9,147 bases of DNA from Phycisphaerales bacterium (lineage in GTDB: Bacteria > Planctomycetota > Phycisphaerae > Tepidisphaerales > Tepidisphaeraceae). Both the position numbers and the translations under genes were made by a program. The notes beneath the pieces were generated by a model. That model made no database searches, was not told the origin of the DNA, and worked only from the letters and a program-made list of their open reading frames with translations. Below, piece after piece: positions 6,316 through 9,147 of the stretch (within the stretch, counting starts at the first letter, position 1; every line of letters begins with the position of its first letter). Location: the NCBI GenBank assembly GCA_028288775.1, contig JAQGHP010000105.1:1-9147 (forward strand), read 5' to 3'.

Positions 6316-6580
6316 GACGAAATAATTGAACGCAGAGACGCAGAGGCGCTGAGGTAAGAGGGAGAAAGATAAAGGCGAAACGACGATGTACGCGGGTATG
6401 TTTGAGGCCATGTAGGGTGGGCGTACTCGCCCACCGTTCCCCACGCCGGATCGGCGCAAACGTGACGGTGGGCGAGTACGCCCACCCTACATGATTCTCG
6501 AACGCCGAAGACAGGGGCGACGCGTTTTCTTCTCTTCCTACCTCTGCATCTCGGCGTCTCTGCGTTCGATTTTCTTCGAG
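6316..6580. repeat. Outer inverted repeat with ~9-bp period enclosing a second element
   Basis: The core arms 6328-6354 (gaacgcagagacgcagagg...) and 6541-6567 (its reverse complement) match at about 23 of 27 bases, with the first 14 identical. Each arm is built from loose copies of acgcagag at a 9-base period. Weaker, purine-rich similarity extends the arms toward 6316-6376 and 6520-6580. The TAGGGTGGGCG-type element at 6409-6493 sits between them, so two families are nested. This fills the 6293-6641 gap between radA and the TPR gene. I see no gene in it and no clear radA terminator. Confidence 0.75.
6409..6493. repeat. TAGGGTGGGCG-type inverted repeat, copy 2
   Basis: The 29-base arms 6409-6437 and 6465-6493 are perfect reverse complements. 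Each arm also folds alone as gtgggcg-tact-cgcccac, and the spacer has a small hairpin cgccg-gat-cggcg (6444-6456). The left arm differs from copy 1 (2505-2526) only at the base equivalent to T2517. The perfect pairing suggests a young or constrained copy. Confidence 0.92.
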
Positions 6581-6641
6581 TCAAAATGGCCCGTGTTGGA
6601 CCGAGCGAGTTCTGCTACATTGCCGCCCGAGGATGGATTGC

Positions 6642-6965
6642 ATGACCCAGGCGACTTCCGATCGAATGCGACAGCTTCAGGCGATGCTCCAGAAGGAGCC
6701 GAACGACACGTTCCTTCTGTACGGCCTGGCGCTGGAATACAAGAAGGCGAATGATGCGCCGCACGCGATTGAGTATCTCGATCGCGTCCTCGCGCTCGAT
6801 GCCGGCTATTGTTATGCGTACCACCAGAAGGGGCTCGTGTACGAGTCCCTGGATGACGTGGAAGCCGCAAAGAAGACGTATCGCGAAGGCATGGAAGCCG
6901 CGAGAAAGAAGGGCGACGAGCACGCCCGGCAGGAGATCGAAGCGGCGTTGATGGATTTGGAATAG
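6642..6965 (+). CDS. Small tetratricopeptide-repeat protein
   Basis: This 107-residue, highly charged protein is essentially two TPR helical hairpins with caps. Repeat 1 is about 22-54 (FLLYGLALEYKKANDAPHAI, then EYLDRVLALDA). Repeat 2 is about 56-89 (CYAYHQKGLVYESLDDVEAA, then KKTYREGMEAA). A charged helix ends the protein. TPR domains bind other proteins, and the partner here cannot be told from sequence. No signal peptide or membrane segment is seen, so it is probably cytoplasmic. The ATG at 6642 is preferred because GAGG (6629-6632) lies 9 bases before it; the ATG at 6633 is too close to that site. The gene is isolated by repeat-filled gaps on both sides. Confidence 0.83.
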   Translation: MTQATSDRMRQLQAMLQKEPNDTFLLYGLALEYKKANDAPHAIEYLDRVLALDAGYCYAYHQKGLVYESLDDVEAAKKTYREGMEAARKKGDEHARQEIEAALMDLE

Positions 6966-6977
6966 ATGCTAAGGACG

Positions 6978-7078
6978 AGTTGCCATTTGCCAGTTGTCGG
7001 TTGCCAGTGAAGGAAGCGGACGCGGTTTCGACTTCTCTTCCTCCTTCACTGGCAACTGACAACTGGTAACTGGCAACT
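6978..7078. repeat. CAGTTGCCAGT-type inverted repeat
   Basis: Arms 6978-7014 and 7042-7078 are reverse complements at about 34 of 37 positions, around a pyrimidine-rich centre. Each arm repeats short units such as agttgcca and cagttgtc. It fills the gap between the TPR gene and the metallophosphoesterase gene and stops 9 bases before the latter's GTG, where a ribosome binding site would be expected. Confidence 0.88.
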
Positions 7079-7087
7079 ACCAACGAA

Positions 7088-8032
7088 GTGGTCGAAGAAC
7101 TCGTCAGTTATCTGAAGAACCCGCATTGGCGTCGGCAGCAGCGCTGGCGCAAGGCGATCTGGAGCACCATGGCCCGCGTCGGGCTCACGGGGCTGCACGC
7201 GCTGCCGATGAATCGGCGATGGGTGGACATCCATCGCCGCAAGATGCCCCTGCGCGGGCTCGACCCGGCCATGGCGGGGATGAAGATCATTCAAGTCTCC
7301 GACCTGCACTACAGCCCCGTGGTCTGGGAACGCTACCTCATCCAATTCGTCGATTGGATGAACGAGCTCGAGCCGGACGCGGTCGTGGTCACGGGGGATC
7401 TCATCACCGGCGGATACCGCTACGCCGACCGCATCGCCCGAATTCTCGCCCGCCTCAAAGCGCCCGGCGGAGTGATCTGTACCTTCGGCAACCACGACTA
7501 CAGCATCTACGGCAAGAACTTCAGCACGGAAGGCGGCCGCCGGGCCGATCATCTGGAGCGCAGCCTCGTGCGGGAGGGGCTGATCGTGCTGCGCAATCAG
7601 GTGCATTACTTCTGTCCCAACGGCGCGCACGTGCCCGTGGCGATCGTGGGGCTCGACGACGAATGGTCCGGCAGCATTGACGCAGAAGCGGCGTTCAAGG
7701 GCGTGGACGCGAAGTTGCCGGTCATCTGCCTCAACCACAACCCGGTCAACTGCAACGAACTGATGCGCTACCCGTGGCAATGGATGCTCAGCGGCCACAC
7801 CCACGGCCGCCAGGTCGCGTCCAGCGCCCTGGGCCGGCGACTGTATCCGCACCGCTACCGCCACTTCACCCACGGCTACTATTCAGTGAACGGCCGCCAT
7901 CTATACGTCAACCGCGGGCTGTCCTATGGGCAGCGCATTCTCGAATGGTGCAGACCCGAGGTGACGGTGTTTAAGCTTGAGGCAGCGGAAGGGGAGGGTT
8001 CGGGGTTCGGGGTTCAGGAGGGTGAGAAATAG
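7088..8032 (+). CDS. Calcineurin-like metallophosphoesterase
   Basis: This 314-residue enzyme belongs to the calcineurin-like two-metal phosphoesterases of the YaeI/YkuE type. All metal-binding motifs are present in order: SDLH (71-74), GDLI (103-106), GNHD (134-137), NHNP (216-219) and GHTHG (236-240). The substrate is not shown by sequence; some relatives cleave phosphodiester bonds in lipids or nucleotides. The N-terminal region (1-60) is basic and amphipathic with no clear signal peptide. A GTG start at 7088 is used because a TAA at 7067-7069 closes the frame upstream and no ATG lies between. The first internal ATG, at 7169, would drop 27 residues. No Shine-Dalgarno site is visible, since an inverted repeat ends 9 bases before the GTG. 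The last 13-14 residues (EGEGSGFGVQEGEK) come from a repeat and are likely not ancestral. The FMN reductase gene follows after 31 bases. Confidence 0.88.
   Translation: MVEELVSYLKNPHWRRQQRWRKAIWSTMARVGLTGLHALPMNRRWVDIHRRKMPLRGLDPAMAGMKIIQVSDLHYSPVVWERYLIQFVDWMNELEPDAVVVTGDLITGGYRYADRIARILARLKAPGGVICTFGNHDYSIYGKNFSTEGGRRADHLERSLVREGLIVLRNQVHYFCPNGAHVPVAIVGLDDEWSGSIDAEAAFKGVDAKLPVICLNHNPVNCNELMRYPWQWMLSGHTHGRQVASSALGRRLYPHRYRHFTHGYYSVNGRHLYVNRGLSYGQRILEWCRPEVTVFKLEAAEGEGSGFGVQEGEK
7993..8018. repeat. GGGTTCAGGG-type repeat arm at the phosphoesterase 3' end
   Basis: The segment starting ggagggttcggggttcgggg matches the reverse complement of the right arm of the radA repeat (5245-5280) with one mismatch over about 24 bases. 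No inverted partner was found downstream. It encodes part of the unusual Gly/Glu-rich C-terminus of the metallophosphoesterase and runs to within a few codons of its TAG. Confidence 0.75.
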
Positions 8033-8063
8033 GCAGAGGCCGTACCGCCCCCGACATCTCCCA

Positions 8064-8636
8064 ATGGACGATCATTCCATCCTCATCATCAGCGGCACGA
8101 ACCGGCCGTCGTCCAATACGTTACAGCTGGCGCGGAACGTCGAGCGGCATTACGCGCTGGCGGGGGTGCGTTGCGAATTGCTCAGCCTGACCGACCTTCC
8201 CGCCGAGCTTTTTTCGCCGGACGCGTATACGCATAAGCCGGCGGTGCTGGTGACGCTCCAGGAGAAAGTTTTGCAGTCGGCGGGGTTGCACATCGTGCTG
8301 CCGGAGTACAACGGATCGTTCCCCGGCGTGCTTAAGTATTTCATCGACATGCTCAAATTCCCCGAGAGCTTCGACCGCAAACCCGTCGCCTTCGTAGGCG
8401 TAGCCAACGGCCAGTTCGGCGGCGTCCGCGCCGTCGAGCAGATGCAGATGGTCTTCGCTTACCGCAACGCCCACCTCTACCCCGACCGCATTTTCGTCCC
8501 CAGAGTCCAACACAAGCTCGACGCCCAAGGCAACCTCAGCGACGCCGCGCTCGAAGAACGATTCAGCAAACAGGTCCGCGGCTTCGCGGAATTTTCCGGG
8601 CTGTTCGTGAAAAAGGGCTTAGGCGCTTCGGGATGA
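8064..8636 (+). CDS. NADPH-dependent FMN reductase (flavodoxin-like)
   Basis: This 190-residue cytoplasmic flavoprotein belongs to the NADPH-dependent FMN reductase family, which also includes azoreductase- and chromate-reductase-like proteins. The phosphate-binding loop of FMN is ISGTNRPSSNT (9-19). The family signature PEYNGSFPGVLKYFID lies at 80-95, and KPVAFVGVANGQFGGVRAVE (106-125) is the following strand and loop. These enzymes use NAD(P)H to reduce flavin or small acceptors such as quinones; the physiological acceptor here is unknown. The ATG at 8064 sits just before the first beta strand. A longer frame from 7977 would overlap the phosphoesterase gene and add a repeat-derived Arg-rich leader, so it is rejected. 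No Shine-Dalgarno site is seen. With a 31-base gap it is probably co-transcribed with the phosphoesterase. Confidence 0.92.
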   Translation: MDDHSILIISGTNRPSSNTLQLARNVERHYALAGVRCELLSLTDLPAELFSPDAYTHKPAVLVTLQEKVLQSAGLHIVLPEYNGSFPGVLKYFIDMLKFPESFDRKPVAFVGVANGQFGGVRAVEQMQMVFAYRNAHLYPDRIFVPRVQHKLDAQGNLSDAALEERFSKQVRGFAEFSGLFVKKGLGASG

Positions 8637-8645
8637 AACGAAGAT

Positions 8646-8858
8646 ATCGCGCCAAGAACGCCAAGGTGCAAAGGACGCCAAAAAATTCTTTGTTTAAGCC
8701 TGTTGGTGGGATGGCAATACAAATCGAACCACAGAGGACACAGAGACTACAAAGAAGCAAGCAAACTTCTGTTCAAACTCGTTGGAGAGCTTCGCTGTGC
8801 TCTCTATTCGGATGTGATTCGATCCTCTTCCTTGGCGACTTGGCGTTCTTGGCGCGAT
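8646..8858. repeat. Long-spaced inverted repeat of a CGCCAAGAA-type family
   Basis: A perfect 20-base inverted pair, atcgcgccaagaacgccaag at 8646-8665 and its complement at 8839-8858, bounds about 170 bases. Each arm continues inward as a looser 9-base-period repeat (ccaagg, aaggacgcc). The interior holds a different repeat (8726-8752) and no supportable gene. It fills most of the 8637-8893 gap between two convergent genes. Confidence 0.82.
8726..8752. repeat. CCACAGAGGACACAGAG 9-bp-period repeat
   Basis: Loose copies of a nine-base unit (accacagag, gacacagag, actacaaag) run in tandem. No clear inverted partner was found. It lies inside the longer inverted repeat 8646-8858, so two families are again nested. 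Confidence 0.65.
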
Positions 8859-8893
8859 CTGCATTTTCGCACTTGCGCGACTTCGAGTCGCGT

Positions 8894-9147
8894 CTAGTGC
8901 GCGGTCAGCATCGCGATCTCGATCGTGTACGTGGACCAGCGGAACGCCAGCCCGACATAAACGAACACGATAGCCCACAGCGCGATCTCGGCTCGGCCAT
9001 GCTTGCGGAGGCGCCAGAAGATCGCGACGCCCAGAGTCGTGAGGCTCACCTTCATCACCACCAGCCAGAGGAGGGGGTGGTGGTCGAGCATGTTGCGGGC
9101 GAGGGGATTGAGCTCGTGGAATTGTGTGAAGATTTGCGCCCAGAGCG
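8894..9147 (-). CDS. Membrane protein, C-terminal part (DUF5658-like)
   Basis: The frame is open from the right edge to TAG at 8894-8896, giving the last 83 residues of a protein whose start lies outside the window. It begins LWAQIFTQFHELNPLARNML, then a hydrophobic helix (LLWLVVMKVSLTTLGVAIFW), a basic turn (RLRKHGRAE), and a second hydrophobic helix (IALWAIVFVYVGLAFRW), and ends TYTIEIAMLTAH. An ELNPL motif before a helix containing a conserved-looking VxK is what I associate with the DUF5658 family of small integral membrane proteins. That match is from memory and only moderately sure. The function is unknown. It converges on the FMN reductase gene across a repeat-filled gap. A shorter frame starting at the ATG 9089-9091 is only an internal methionine. 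Confidence 0.65.
   Translation of the reverse strand, partial: LWAQIFTQFHELNPLARNMLDHHPLLWLVVMKVSLTTLGVAIFWRLRKHGRAEIALWAIVFVYVGLAFRWSTYTIEIAMLTAH

Noticed and set aside
6328..6354. Possible CRISPR-like array from the periodic repeats here and at 8726-8752
   Set aside because: Units are about nine bases, degenerate and contiguous, with no unique spacers and no cas genes.
6409..6493. Simple rho-independent terminator for radA
   Set aside because: The hairpin lies 117 bases past the stop, has no T-run after it, and recurs at 2505-2579 upstream of a gene start, so a repeat element explains it better.
6596..6621. Possible TTGGAC / TACATT promoter for the TPR gene
   Set aside because: The 14-base spacing is too short for a typical sigma-70 promoter and the match is weak.
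7046..7873. A 275-codon minus-strand frame opposite the metallophosphoesterase
   Set aside because: Shadow frame. The plus strand carries all five metal-binding motifs in order.

Overview
The window looks like chromosomal DNA from a GC-rich member of the Planctomycetota or a close relative. The best clue is the broken gene at the left edge. It encodes a secreted protein that joins a planctomycete-type cytochrome c domain (CNACH haem motif) to the start of a WD40 propeller, an architecture typical of that phylum. Few genes have a clear Shine-Dalgarno site, which also fits. No rRNA, tRNA, CRISPR array, prophage or complete transposon was found.

Layout. The left half is on the minus strand: the 5' part of the cytochrome c/WD40 gene (1-588), a MoxR/magnesium-chelatase-like AAA+ ATPase (916-2349), a two-helix membrane protein (2776-3126) and a DnaJ-type co-chaperone (3223-4251). 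A short divergent gap (4252-4340) leads to a plus-strand series: a CoA-binding YccU-like protein (4341-4781), the DNA repair protein RadA (4826-6292), a small TPR protein (6642-6965), a metallophosphoesterase (7088-8032) and an NADPH-dependent FMN reductase (8064-8636). The right edge holds the end of a minus-strand membrane protein gene (8894-9147). A decayed ribbon-helix-helix regulator or antitoxin remnant lies at 2606-2772. The genes are mostly housekeeping or stress functions (protein folding, recombination repair, redox) and do not form one pathway.

The most unusual content is the DNA between, and sometimes inside, the genes. Nearly every gap of more than 60 bases holds a short repeat, usually an inverted pair, and several sequence families are present. 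A 195-bp element at 678-872 has perfect 27-bp terminal inverted repeats and a chain of four further hairpins. A TAGGGTGGGCG-type inverted repeat occurs twice (2505-2579 and 6409-6493). Repeats with a roughly 9-bp period flank the second copy and fill the 8637-8893 gap. A CAGTTGCCAGT-type inverted repeat separates the TPR and phosphoesterase genes. A GGGTTCAGGG-type inverted repeat sits in frame inside radA, and one arm of the same family forms the 3' end of the phosphoesterase gene. A CACTCTGCA-type repeat supplies the stop codon of dnaJ. The two most structured families share one hairpin rule: a GC-rich stem around a four-base TAYN loop. I infer that this genome carries an active or recently active population of small structured repeats that tolerate, and sometimes reshape, coding sequence. 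What mobilises them is not in this window.
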